From the NCBI GenBank assembly GCA_938030665.1, contig CALHHY010000081.1, positions 1 through 36,162 of the forward strand: a stretch of 36,162 bases of DNA. Direction: 5' to 3'. The notes below the pieces were generated by a model. It was not told the origin of the DNA and made no database searches. It saw only the letters and a list, made by a program, of their open reading frames with translations. Positions within the stretch are counted from its first letter, which is position 1. Each line of letters opens with the position of its first letter. This stretch comes from an uncultured Litoreibacter sp. Lineage in GTDB: Bacteria > Pseudomonadota > Alphaproteobacteria > Rhodobacterales > Rhodobacteraceae. The position numbers and the translations under genes are program-made. Of this stretch, positions 23,711 to 31,618 are shown one piece after another.

Positions 23711-24019
23711 GACGGATTTTCCTGGCAAAATTTCCGTATCTGCCTTGACTTGTCCACTTTGGCGAAATTCGTCGCGAATCTGTTACGAATATTTAATGTT
23801 TTTCAGGGGGTTACTTCGATCGCATAAAATATGTAACAAAATCAGCGTCTTAATAAGTGCCTAATTTTTAGGCACTCCGGGGGCGGCATAGAAAACTAAG
23901 GCAAAATCAGGGCAGGCCGGGTTTATCCCACAAGCTTATCCACAGAAACAGTGGAAAGAATTTACCTTGATCTGGGCCTCTTCAAGAGGCAGCGACACGA
24001 AGAATCGGGAGGGCGCAAC
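23711..24019. other. 309-nt A/T-rich intergenic region before uvrC
   Basis: No protein gene is supported here. The stretch is much richer in A/T than its neighbours. It holds a dyad ATTCG-TCG-CGAAT at 23767-23779, a perfect 8-bp hairpin AGTGCCTA/TAGGCACT at 23856-23876 without a T-run, and a perfect DnaA box TTATCCACA at 23936-23944. A near-copy, TTATCCCACA, lies 14 bp before the box. A TTGACT at 23745 could be a -35 box but no good -10 follows. It could hold the uvrC promoter, a small RNA, or a DnaA-responsive control site. Confidence 0.5.
23936..23944 (+). promoter_or_regulatory. DnaA box
   Basis: TTATCCACA matches the consensus DnaA box exactly and lies 76 bp before the uvrC start. A perfect 9-mer has a chance of roughly one in four in a window of this size on either strand. 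A regulatory role is possible but unproven. Confidence 0.35.
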
Positions 24020-25888
24020 ATGCAGGACGATCAAAGCACTCAGACCCTTCGCGGCCATGCCTGCATCCAAGCCTATCTGAAAACGCTCGACAATTCGCCC
24101 GGCGTTTACCGCATGCTCGATGAGCAACAGCGGGTGCTCTATGTCGGCAAGGCGCGCAACCTTAAGAAACGGGTTGCCAACTATGCGAAGCCTTCCGGTC
24201 ACAGCGCGCGCATAGCGACGATGATCTCCCGCACCACGGCGATGATGTTTCTGACCACAAAGACGGAAACCGAGGCGCTGCTGCTGGAGCAGAACCTGAT
24301 CAAGCAGCTCAAGCCCAAATACAACGTGCTGCTGCGCGACGACAAAAGCTTCCCAAATATCCTTGTGGCAAAGGGCCATGCCTTCCCGCAGATCAAGAAA
24401 CATCGCGGCGCCAAGAAGGAGAAGGGGGATTACTACGGCCCCTTCGCCTCCGCTGGGGCGGTGAACCGGACGCTGAACCAGCTTCAACGCGCCTTCCTGC
24501 TGCGCGATTGCACCGATAGCAATTTCGAGTCGCGAACGCGGCCTTGCCTGCAATACCAGATCAAACGCTGCTCGGCCCCCTGTGTCGGCCATATCAGCCC
24601 CGAGGACTATGGCGCTTTGGTCAAGGATGCGGAGCGGTTCCTGTCCGGGCGCTCGACCCGTGTGCAGGAACAACTGGCGCAGGAGATGCAGAAAGCATCC
24701 GAGGAAATGGCCTTTGAACGCGCCGCCGCATTGCGTGACCGGATCCGGGCGTTGACGCAAGTGCAGACAGCCCAGGGGATCAACCCCAAAGGCGTGGCCG
24801 AGGCGGACCTGATTGCCCTGCATATGGAACACGGACAGGCCTGCGTGCAGGTATTCTTCATCCGTGCAAACCAGAACTGGGGTAACAAGGATTACTATCC
24901 GAAACTGCCCAATGACAGCGCGCCCGCCGAGGTGATGGAAGCTTTCATGGGCCAGTTCTACGGCGACAAGGAACCGCCCCGCCAGGTGATCCTCAGCCAC
25001 GATATCGAGAATGACGACCTGATGGCGGACCTTCTGTCTGACAAGGCTGGCCGCAAGGTCGATATTCTGGTGCCGCAGCGGGGCGAGAAGATGGAGCTGA
25101 TCGCGGGTGCCACCCGCAACGCCCGCGAAAGCCTCGCGCGCAAAATGAGCGAGACGGCGACCCAGACCAAATTGCTGCGCGGCATAGCGGAGGCGTTCGA
25201 GCTGGCCGTGCCGCCAAACCGGATCGAGGTCTACGACAACTCTCATATTCAAGGGACGAACGCTGTGGGCGGCATGATCGTGGCAGGCCCCGAAGGCTTC
25301 ATGCGCAACCAATACCGGAAATTCAACATCCGCGGGGAGGAGCTGACGCCGGGCGACGATTTCGGGATGATGCAGGAGGTGCTGACACGGCGTTTCAAGC
25401 GCTTGCTGAAGGAAGACCCCAACCGCGAGAAAGAGATGTGGCCCGACCTGTTGCTGATCGATGGCGGCGCAGGGCAGGTCAGCGCGGTACGCGAGATTAT
25501 GCGCGAAATGGGGGTCGAGGGTATCGCGATGGTGGGCGTGGCCAAGGGCATCGACCGCGACGCCGGGAAGGAGGAGTTCCACCGCACCGGCAAACGCCCC
25601 TTCGCACTGCGCCACAACGATCCCGTCTTGTATTTCGTCCAACGGCTACGCGACGAGGCGCACCGTTTTGCCATCGGTACGCACCGCGCCAAACGCGCCA
25701 AGGCCCAGATCAAAAGCCCGCTGGATGAAATCGACGGCGTGGGGCCCAAGCGCAAGAAGGCGCTGTTGCAACATTTCGGTTCTGCAAAGGCTGTCGGGCG
25801 GGCCAATGTCGCGGATCTGATGGCGGTAGAGGGCGTGTCCGAGGCGATGGCGCAGCAGATCTACGACTTTTTCCACGAGAAAGGATAA
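24020..25888 (+). CDS. uvrC: Excinuclease ABC subunit UvrC
   Basis: UvrC makes the dual incisions in nucleotide excision repair after UvrA/UvrB have marked the lesion. The 622-aa protein has the full layout: an N-terminal GIY-YIG nuclease (PGVYRM to [14 protein letters not shown], residues 28-51), the Cys-containing [18 protein letters not shown] region, and a UVR motif that contacts UvrB near residue 210 ([15 protein letters not shown]). An RNase H-like endonuclease domain ([20 protein letters not shown]) and C-terminal helix-hairpin-helix repeats ([17 protein letters not shown], then [16 protein letters not shown]) follow. The start at 24020 has GGGAGGG 6-7 nt upstream; the in-frame ATG at 23951 lacks one. 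Confidence 0.96.
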   Translation: MQDDQSTQTLRGHACIQAYLKTLDNSPGVYRMLDEQQRVLYVGKARNLKKRVANYAKPSGHSARIATMISRTTAMMFLTTKTETEALLLEQNLIKQLKPKYNVLLRDDKSFPNILVAKGHAFPQIKKHRGAKKEKGDYYGPFASAGAVNRTLNQLQRAFLLRDCTDSNFESRTRPCLQYQIKRCSAPCVGHISPEDYGALVKDAERFLSGRSTRVQEQLAQEMQKASEEMAFERAAALRDRIRALTQVQTAQGINPKGVAEADLIALHMEHGQACVQVFFIRANQNWGNKDYYPKLPNDSAPAEVMEAFMGQFYGDKEPPRQVILSHDIENDDLMADLLSDKAGRKVDILVPQRGEKMELIAGATRNARESLARKMSETATQTKLLRGIAEAFELAVPPNRIEVYDNSHIQGTNAVGGMIVAGPEGFMRNQYRKFNIRGEELTPGDDFGMMQEVLTRRFKRLLKEDPNREKEMWPDLLLIDGGAGQVSAVREIMREMGVEGIAMVGVAKGIDRDAGKEEFHRTGKRPFALRHNDPVLYFVQRLRDEAHRFAIGTHRAKRAKAQIKSPLDEIDGVGPKRKKALLQHFGSAKAVGRANVADLMAVEGVSEAMAQQIYDFFHEKG

Positions 25889-25921
25889 GGGCTCGACGCA
25901 GGCTCCGCCCGCGCCGACCGG

Positions 25922-25958
25922 CTGGGGGTTCCACCCCCAGACCCCCAGGAGTATTTTT
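25922..25958. repeat. C-rich hairpin with T-run between uvrC and pgsA
   Basis: An 8-bp perfect stem CTGGGGGT/ACCCCCAG (25922-25940) is followed by a second ACCCCCAG copy at 25941-25948 and then GGAGTATTTTT. It could end uvrC transcription. The block ACCCCCAGGAGTATTTTTG resembles, as I remember, a sequence repeated in intergenic regions of many Rhodobacterales genomes, so it may be a dispersed element. Confidence 0.55.
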
Positions 25959-26027
25959 GAAGCAATGATGAGGGAGGGCGCGCGATGGTGACTTCCCCCC
26001 ATGCGCTTGCCGGGGTAGAGATCTGAC

Positions 26028-26687
26028 ATGAACTGGAACCTGCCCAATATCCTGACCCTCTTGCGCCTTCTGGCTGCACCCGGCGTGGCGGTCATGTTTC
26101 TTTATTTCGCGCGTCCCTATGCCGATTGGTTCGCGCTGATCTTGTTCGTCTTCGCCGCGCTCACCGATTATGTGGACGGCTACCTGGCCCGCGCCTGGAA
26201 GCAGGAAAGCAAGTTCGGCGCGATGCTGGACCCGATTGCAGACAAGGCGATGGTGATCATTGCGCTGTTGGTCATCACCGGGTTCTCAGGAATGAACCCC
26301 TGGATCCTGCTGCCCGCGACAGTCATCATTTTCCGCGAAACCTTCGTTTCGGGGCTGCGGGAGTTTCTGGGCGATACAGCGGGCCTGCTGAAAGTTACCA
26401 TCCTTGCGAAATGGAAAACCACCGCGCAGATGGTGGCCATCGCTGTTTTGTTTGCGACGGGGCTTTTCAATCATGAGTTTTTGGACCGGACGTCGGGCAT
26501 GGATCAGGCAACGCTTGATGCGATCATGACAGGTGCCACGGATGATCCGCTGGGACTGAGATGGTACTCGGAGGCTGCGAATGCGACCTTCCTGGTGGGC
26601 ACCATTTTGCTGACCATCGCCGCCGTGCTGACGCTGGTGACCGGATTTGACTACTTGCGCAAGGCGATGCCCTATCTGAAAGGATGA
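26028..26687 (+). CDS. pgsA: CDP-diacylglycerol-glycerol-3-phosphate 3-phosphatidyltransferase
   Basis: PgsA makes phosphatidylglycerol phosphate, the committed step to phosphatidylglycerol and cardiolipin, in the inner membrane. The 219-aa protein starts NWNLPNILTLLRLLAAPGVA, as PgsA does. It carries the CDP-alcohol phosphotransferase signature DxxDGxxAR...GxxxDxxxD (TDYVDGYLARAWKQESKFGA, then MLDPIADKAM) at residues 46-72, with five or six hydrophobic helices. The ribosome binding site is weak. It leads into moaD with only 5 nt between stop and start. Confidence 0.94.
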   Translation: MNWNLPNILTLLRLLAAPGVAVMFLYFARPYADWFALILFVFAALTDYVDGYLARAWKQESKFGAMLDPIADKAMVIIALLVITGFSGMNPWILLPATVIIFRETFVSGLREFLGDTAGLLKVTILAKWKTTAQMVAIAVLFATGLFNHEFLDRTSGMDQATLDAIMTGATDDPLGLRWYSEAANATFLVGTILLTIAAVLTLVTGFDYLRKAMPYLKG

Positions 26688-26692
26688 CCGCG

Positions 26693-26941
26693 ATGCTGGA
26701 TGTGATGTATTTCGCCTGGGTCCGGGAACGGATCGGCCTGCCGAAAGAGCGGGTCGAGACGCAAGCTGCTACCGTTATGGACCTCGTTGATGAACTGCGC
26801 GGGCGGGAGGAGCGCTATGCCGCGGCCTTCGCCGACCTGTCGGCTCTGAAAGTGGCCGTCGATCAGGAGCTGGCCGAATTTGACGCCCCCTTGAAAGGCG
26901 TGCGCGAGGTGGCGTTTTTCCCGCCGATGACGGGGGGCTGA
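26693..26941 (+). CDS. moaD: Molybdopterin synthase sulfur carrier subunit MoaD
   Basis: MoaD is the ubiquitin-like carrier whose C-terminal thiocarboxylate supplies sulfur to molybdopterin. The 82-aa protein ends in the required Gly-Gly (PPMTGG). The start at 26693 is preferred over the in-frame ATG at 26684 because AAAGG lies 9 nt before it and MLDVMYFAWVRERIG is the family start. It is followed by moaE after 3 nt; the two proteins form the synthase heterotetramer. Confidence 0.94.
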   Translation: MLDVMYFAWVRERIGLPKERVETQAATVMDLVDELRGREERYAAAFADLSALKVAVDQELAEFDAPLKGVREVAFFPPMTGG

Positions 26942-26944
26942 GCG

Positions 26945-27385
26945 ATGGCCGTGCGGGTGCAGGAAGAAGCCTTTGACGCGGGCGCGGAGCTGAATGCATT
27001 CTCCAAGACCGGTACGGATGTGGGCGGAATTGTCAGCTTCACCGGGCTGGTGCGCGACGTGGCCGGCGGGCTGGATGTGATGGAGATCGAGCATTACCCC
27101 GCTATGACCGAACGCGCGATTGCAGGCATCGTGAGCGAGGCGCAGGCGCGTTGGTCGCTGGCTGATGTGCTTGTTATCCACCGCTTTGGCAAGCTGCGCG
27201 CGGGCGAGACGATCATGATGGTGGCCACGGCCTCCAAACACCGCGCGGATGCCTTTGCCGCAGCGGACTTTCTGATGGACTACCTGAAATCCCGCGCGCC
27301 GTTCTGGAAGAAAGAGACCACCGGAGAGGGCGCTGCCTGGGTTGAAAGCAAGGCGGAAGACGAGGACGCTTTGAAGCGCTGGTAG
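26945..27385 (+). CDS. moaE: Molybdopterin synthase catalytic subunit MoaE
   Basis: MoaE converts cyclic pyranopterin monophosphate to molybdopterin using MoaD thiocarboxylate. The 146-aa protein has GGIVSFTGLVRD near residue 27, MEIEHYPAMTERAI near residue 46, VIHRFGKLRAGETIMMVATA near residue 78 and the C-terminal LKSRAPFWKKETTGEGAAWV with the active-site lysines. It is translationally close to moaD, and the pair is a common arrangement. Confidence 0.95.
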   Translation: MAVRVQEEAFDAGAELNAFSKTGTDVGGIVSFTGLVRDVAGGLDVMEIEHYPAMTERAIAGIVSEAQARWSLADVLVIHRFGKLRAGETIMMVATASKHRADAFAAADFLMDYLKSRAPFWKKETTGEGAAWVESKAEDEDALKRW

Positions 27386-27454
27386 CGGGCTTGCCCGAAA
27401 AGCGGCCCCGCGCTACGGTTTGAGGCAGGAGATACCGACCGGGTTTAGTGACCA

Positions 27455-27781
27455 ATGCTTTGTGTGATTTACGCCAGCGTGGCGGAAGAAGGCACGTCGG
27501 AGGAAAACGTGGCCGACATCGTGGAACAGGCGGAAGCGGCTAACAGCCGTGCTGGAATAACCGGCGCGCTGGTCTTTGATGGCAAACGGTTCTGCCAGCT
27601 TCTTGAAGGCGACGAGCAGGCCGTGATGGCAACGCTGGAGCGGATCTACGGGGACACAAGGCACCGCGATATTGATGTCATAGGCTCCTCCCCCGCAACG
27701 GAACGACGTTTCCCCGGTTGGGCGATGCTGCGGATTGACGATTCCGAGTTTCAGACCATTCTAACCGCGATGAAAGGCTAG
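27455..27781 (+). CDS. Stand-alone BLUF-domain blue-light sensor
   Basis: A 108-aa protein that is essentially one BLUF domain, which binds FAD and senses blue light. Aligned by eye to AppA, the photocycle residues are present: Tyr6 (VIYAS), Asn30 (EAANSRAGITGAL), Gln48 (KRFCQLLEG), Trp89 and Met91 (FPGWAM). There is no output domain, so it must act by protein contact, as short BLUF proteins do. In-frame TGA at 27449 makes 27455 the first possible ATG. No ribosome binding site is seen at a usable distance, hinting at leaderless or weak translation. No obvious partner gene is adjacent; the GrpB-family gene is convergent. Confidence 0.87.
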   Translation: MLCVIYASVAEEGTSEENVADIVEQAEAANSRAGITGALVFDGKRFCQLLEGDEQAVMATLERIYGDTRHRDIDVIGSSPATERRFPGWAMLRIDDSEFQTILTAMKG

Positions 27782-27838
27782 CCCTTGCGTCACAACACAC
27801 CGTCTATCGGAGATCGATTTTGCGGCTTGAAGGATCGC

Positions 27839-28366
27839 TTAACCGCCAAGCGCTGATGCGATGAATTCGGATTTGGCGGGTGCGTAGGCGGCTCTGTTTC
27901 CTTGGTAGCGCCGCACAAGATCGGCCTTCAACTGCTTGTAGTTTGCCCTCAGCGCCGGGTTCTCCCGTAGCCGGTCGCGAAAGGTCAAATGACGGACAAG
28001 TTCCGGATCGCCTGTGTCGAACAGGTGTAGGTTATGAGTGCGTATGTCGTGGTCCCGCAGCCGGATGAACAGCCAGCCGCTGCGCATCCCACGATCAATA
28101 TAGCCCAACCCGGTCAATGCTGTCGCAATGTCGTCGTGCTGCCCGACCGGGGCAACCATGGCGATATCGAGGATTGGCTTCGCGGCGAGACCTGCAACAG
28201 CGGTGCTGCCGATATGATGCAACTTCATCGTCAGGTCTGGTAGTGCCGCTTTGATCCCCGCGCATTCGGTTTCAAAAAGCGCAGGCCAGGACCGGTCGTA
28301 TTCTGAAAGCAGGAGGGCGCCCTGCTTCAGGCCGAGCGGGTGACTGCCCTCAGGGCTAGCCGACAT
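27839..28366 (-). CDS. GrpB family protein (UPF0157)
   Basis: A 175-aa member of the GrpB/UPF0157 family, which belongs to the nucleotidyltransferase-like fold; the biochemical role is not established. Family features are HHIGSTAVAGLAAKPILDIA near residue 50 (GS...D motif, with the Asp likely binding metal) and HNLHLFDTGDPELVRHLTFR near residue 112, followed by YKQLKADLVRRYQGNRAAYA. The ATG at 28366 overlaps the end of the coiled-coil gene by 11 nt, so it appears to be the last gene of the ubiA-ompA-coiled-coil run. Confidence 0.85.
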   Translation of the reverse strand: MSASPEGSHPLGLKQGALLLSEYDRSWPALFETECAGIKAALPDLTMKLHHIGSTAVAGLAAKPILDIAMVAPVGQHDDIATALTGLGYIDRGMRSGWLFIRLRDHDIRTHNLHLFDTGDPELVRHLTFRDRLRENPALRANYKQLKADLVRRYQGNRAAYAPAKSEFIASALGG

Positions 28367-28682
28367 TCGCGCGGTCAAGCTGGCCGCGCAGCTCTTCCGC
28401 CTCGTGGCGGGCGTCGCGCAGGCCGTCCATGGCGGCGCGCAGCTCGGCCTCCGTTTGTGAAAGCTGGTTCGTCAGCTCGGCCTCGCGCTGCTGCAGATAC
28501 GTGATCGCCTGATCGCGGGTTTCTTCCGCGTCGTGCAATGCCTTTGCCATCTGGTCCAGCTCGGCCACATCGGCGGTGGAAACGCGGCTGAACCGCTGCA
28601 CAAGCCAGCACATCAGGTAGCCCACGGTAAAGGCCACCATCAAAATGATGGCCGTGGCGATAACGAACTCGGTTCTATTCAC
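28356..28682 (-). CDS. Membrane-anchored coiled-coil protein, unknown function
   Basis: A 108-aa protein with one N-terminal membrane helix (about residues 5-25, FVIATAIILMVAFTVGYLMC) and then a long charged coiled coil (about 38-105, with ELDQMAKALHDAEETRD and REAELTNQLSQTEAELRAA). A GTG start at 28682 is chosen: it overlaps the OmpA gene's end by 8 nt, has GAGGG upstream, and gives the start (M)NRTEFVIA; an upstream TTG at 28703 is less likely. Coupling to the OmpA-family gene suggests both work at the envelope. The function is not known to me. Confidence 0.75.
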   Translation of the reverse strand: MNRTEFVIATAIILMVAFTVGYLMCWLVQRFSRVSTADVAELDQMAKALHDAEETRDQAITYLQQREAELTNQLSQTEAELRAAMDGLRDARHEAEELRGQLDRANVG

Positions 28683-30567
28683 TCGGACTACCCTCGGTCT
28701 CAACAGTGCTGCCGGCCTCGGTGGCGGCTGCGGCCTCCTCAGTGGCGGGGGCGCGGGCGTCTGTCAACAGCTTGAACTCGATCCGGCGGTTCGCTTCTCG
28801 TCCTGCTTCGCTGCCATTGTCGGCAATGGGCTGGGCCTCGCCATAGCCGCGCGCGGTCATGTTGCCGGTGCGCACGCGGCGTTGTTGCAGGGCGATAAGC
28901 ACGGCGTCGGCGCGTTGCTGGCTGAGTTCTTCATTCATGATCTCGCGGCCCTGGCTGTCGGTGTGGCCGCCGATCTCCATTTGTACGCGCTCGCATTGTT
29001 TGGCTATCGCGGCAATGGCCTCGATCGTGGCTTCGGCGCTGCCGGAGATATCGGCGGAGGACGGTTCGAACGCGATTTTCCCTGCCGCCAGAACCCCATT
29101 GATCCGGTCCACGCATTCCTCCGGGGTGGGGATGTTCAGGGTCGTATCCAGCAGCTCGTCATAGCGCACGGCAATCTCGAAATTGTCGTTGTCGGCCAGT
29201 TTGTCGGCCAGCAAGCGCGACACGGTGTCGGAGGCCTGCTTGTCCCCGCTCACGCCGCGCAGTTCCAGATAATCTTCCTGCACGATCACCGCCCCATGTT
29301 CGAGCAGTGCCAGCGCCTCAAGACCGGCCAGCACCCGGACAGGCCAATTGGTGGGCAGGTTTTCGTCGTCGCGGGTGGCCAGATACACTTGATTGCTGCC
29401 AAATTGCGCGCGGGCATAGGAGCCTACGATCTCCTCCACACTGTCGCCAGGCAGGCGGCCGCGCATTTGCAGCAGGCCTTCGGGGCTATGGGTGGCGACG
29501 AATTCGGGGATCTCCCCCTCCCCGTCACCGCTCGTGTCGATCTTCTCGGGGAGGACGGCGTGTAGCGAGAATACGTCCGGCAAGGTCGCGTCCAGATCGC
29601 CCACCACCCGGTCAAACGTGGCCTGCGGCGTGTCGTCCAGCGCGACAAGCGTGATGTCGGCATCGGAGAATGTCAGCGCGCCGCCGCCCATCTGGTTTAG
29701 CCCGTTGATTGCGATCTCCACGGCTTCCGCCCAGCTGCCAGAGGGCACACCCAAACCGATGGCGCAGGTAGGGCGGTCGGGCAGGGTGGCGACGGCCCCC
29801 GCGGCACGCAGGATCGCGTCGCGCGCCTCCGCCGTATCGGCGGAGCAGGCGTCAAACGTGCCCGCGCCATCAGCGATCTGGTAGCGCAGCGTGAACGGGC
29901 TGATTACGGGGCGGGGCGCCGTGATGTTGAGGACCAGCTGCACATTGCTGGGCGCGGCGCGGGCAAGCTCCGTCTCGATGCGGCGCTTGTCCTCGGGGCT
30001 TTCGGAGATCGCGGTGATCTCCACCCGGTTGGCGGAAACTGAGATTTTTGATTTCGGCAGGTCGTTCAGCGCCCGCGTGGCGTAGCCCACAGCCAGATCC
30101 CACCCGCGCGGGGTCGGAAAATTGGCGGTTTCCAGCATCTCGGTGACTTCGCTGTCATCGGTCATCAGGTCTTCGATGGTGGCGGCAAAGGCGTCCCGGC
30201 CGGCTTCTTCCGGGATCAGCCCGATCAGGGAGACGCCGTTTTCGTTGCGCAGCATCTCGACGGCAAAGCGGGGCGGCTCGATCAACTCGGACGCCTGGAC
30301 GCCCATGTCGTCAACGATCCTGTCAGGGTCCACAATCCGGCCCACGGCGCTGACAAGGCGGAACCGGGTGGCCTCATCCGGGGCGGTGCCGCGCAGCAGT
30401 ACCTGCAGCCCGTCGGTCGACACCTCCGCCCAGTCATGCCCGCCAACAATCAACGCGTCATTCACAACCTGGGCCGACCGCGTCTCGATCCAGCCCGCGG
30501 CAAGGTATGCCCCCCCGACGGAGAGCCCGCTGGCAACAAGGAACGCAACAATCGTCTTGGGCTTCAT
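28675..30567 (-). CDS. Large OmpA-family envelope protein with BON-like repeats
   Basis: A 630-aa protein with an N-terminal signal or anchor helix (residues 5-25). A long central part has BON-like segments (for example VEVSTDGLQVLLRGTAPDEA-type strands near 50-70 and ALNDLPKSKISVSANRVEIT near 165-190). The C-terminal OmpA domain (about 500-605) has GHTDSQG and REANRRIEFKL, holding the Asp and Arg that bind diaminopimelate in peptidoglycan. An Ala/Glu-rich tail follows. It probably links peptidoglycan to membrane-bound partners. It follows ubiA by 59 nt and overlaps the coiled-coil gene. The BON assignment is tentative; the OmpA domain is firm. Confidence 0.85.
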   Translation of the reverse strand: MKPKTIVAFLVASGLSVGGAYLAAGWIETRSAQVVNDALIVGGHDWAEVSTDGLQVLLRGTAPDEATRFRLVSAVGRIVDPDRIVDDMGVQASELIEPPRFAVEMLRNENGVSLIGLIPEEAGRDAFAATIEDLMTDDSEVTEMLETANFPTPRGWDLAVGYATRALNDLPKSKISVSANRVEITAISESPEDKRRIETELARAAPSNVQLVLNITAPRPVISPFTLRYQIADGAGTFDACSADTAEARDAILRAAGAVATLPDRPTCAIGLGVPSGSWAEAVEIAINGLNQMGGGALTFSDADITLVALDDTPQATFDRVVGDLDATLPDVFSLHAVLPEKIDTSGDGEGEIPEFVATHSPEGLLQMRGRLPGDSVEEIVGSYARAQFGSNQVYLATRDDENLPTNWPVRVLAGLEALALLEHGAVIVQEDYLELRGVSGDKQASDTVSRLLADKLADNDNFEIAVRYDELLDTTLNIPTPEECVDRINGVLAAGKIAFEPSSADISGSAEATIEAIAAIAKQCERVQMEIGGHTDSQGREIMNEELSQQRADAVLIALQQRRVRTGNMTARGYGEAQPIADNGSEAGREANRRIEFKLLTDARAPATEEAAAATEAGSTVETEGSPSE

Positions 30568-30626
30568 GACAGATGACTCGCTATTGGTGGCTGGCGGAGA
30601 CTACCGGCTGGCGCCTGGGGTTTCAA

Positions 30627-31607
30627 TCAAAGCAGCGCGGCAAGCGCGAGAAACAGCGCAGCGATCAGCCCGGCATCGCGGTTGGACCGAAAGAGGCGCA
30701 TGCAGTTTTCCCAGTCCTCCGTGTCAAGCTGTCCCAGCTGCCACATCATGTGCAACCCGATCCCCCAAGGCCCCGCCAACGCGAGGGCCAGCACCAACAC
30801 GTTGCGATCCTCACCCGGTACCAGCGCCAGCAGCACCGCCAGCCCCATCAGAAGCACCGTGGCGATCAGGAAGACGCGCAGCCATTTCCCCGTGTTTTCA
30901 CCGAAAAGCCGCGCCGTGGATTTGACCCCGATCAGGGCGTCATCCTCCTTGTCCTGATGGGCGTAAATCGTGTCATAGAAGAGCGTCCAGGCGATGCCCG
31001 ACAGGTACAGAACCACCGCAGGCCAGCCGAGCGACCCGGTATGCGCCGTCCAGGCCAACAGCGCGCCCCAGTTGAAAGCGAGGCCCAGAAACACCTGCGG
31101 CCACCATGTGAAGCGCTTGGCAAAAGGGTAGACCGCCACCGGCAGCAACGCCAAAATGCCTAGCCCGATGGCCGCCACGTTGAAGGTCAACAGGATGGCA
31201 AAGGCCACCAGTGCCTGCACGACCAGCCAGACCATCGCCTGTTTGACGCTGACCTGCCCTGACGGGATGGGCCGCGACCGGGTGCGGGCGACTTGTGCGT
31301 CGATGGCGCGGTCCGTGATGTCGTTCCACGTGCACCCCGCCCCGCGCATCAGGAAGGCGCCGATGGCGCAGCCCGTGATGATCCAAAGATCAAACCACCG
31401 CAGGGAGGTGGCCGCCGCTGCCAGCAACACGCCCCACCAGCAGGGCAACAGCAGCAGCCATGTGCCAATCGGCCGGTCCGCCCGGCTGAGCCGCAGGTAG
31501 GGCCGCGTCCAAGCAGGCGCGTGGCGGTCGACCCAATTGTCCGGCACCGCGTCAATGACTTGGCCGTCAGCCGTCAGCCCCTCTGGCGCTTGCGCGTTCT
31601 CGGTCAT
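30627..31607 (-). CDS. ubiA: 4-hydroxybenzoate polyprenyltransferase UbiA
   Basis: UbiA attaches the polyprenyl tail to 4-hydroxybenzoate in ubiquinone synthesis, in the inner membrane. The 326-aa protein has the two Asp-rich motifs that bind Mg-diphosphate: WNDITDRAIDAQVARTRSRP near residue 94 and YDTIYAHQDKEDD near residue 215. PYLRLSRADRPIGTWLLLLP near residue 36 is the family N-terminus, and eight to nine helices follow. GAGGG lies 6 nt before the ATG. Only 11 nt separate its start from the divergent rsmE start, so each promoter must lie within or very near the other gene. Confidence 0.95.
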   Translation of the reverse strand: MTENAQAPEGLTADGQVIDAVPDNWVDRHAPAWTRPYLRLSRADRPIGTWLLLLPCWWGVLLAAAATSLRWFDLWIITGCAIGAFLMRGAGCTWNDITDRAIDAQVARTRSRPIPSGQVSVKQAMVWLVVQALVAFAILLTFNVAAIGLGILALLPVAVYPFAKRFTWWPQVFLGLAFNWGALLAWTAHTGSLGWPAVVLYLSGIAWTLFYDTIYAHQDKEDDALIGVKSTARLFGENTGKWLRVFLIATVLLMGLAVLLALVPGEDRNVLVLALALAGPWGIGLHMMWQLGQLDTEDWENCMRLFRSNRDAGLIAALFLALAALL

Positions 31608-31618
31608 AGGTTGCCCTC

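Noticed and set aside
23922-23944. Possible replication origin at the DnaA boxes
   Set aside because: Only one perfect and one imperfect box, with no replication genes nearby; better read as a control site or chance.
23936-25642. 568-codon open frame on the minus strand opposite uvrC
   Set aside because: It mirrors the full uvrC gene, has no recognisable motif and no ribosome binding site; such antisense frames are common in GC-rich DNA.
27386-27398. CGGGC-TT-GCCCG hairpin after moaE as terminator
   Set aside because: The loop of two bases is too small for a stable stem of that length and no T-run follows.
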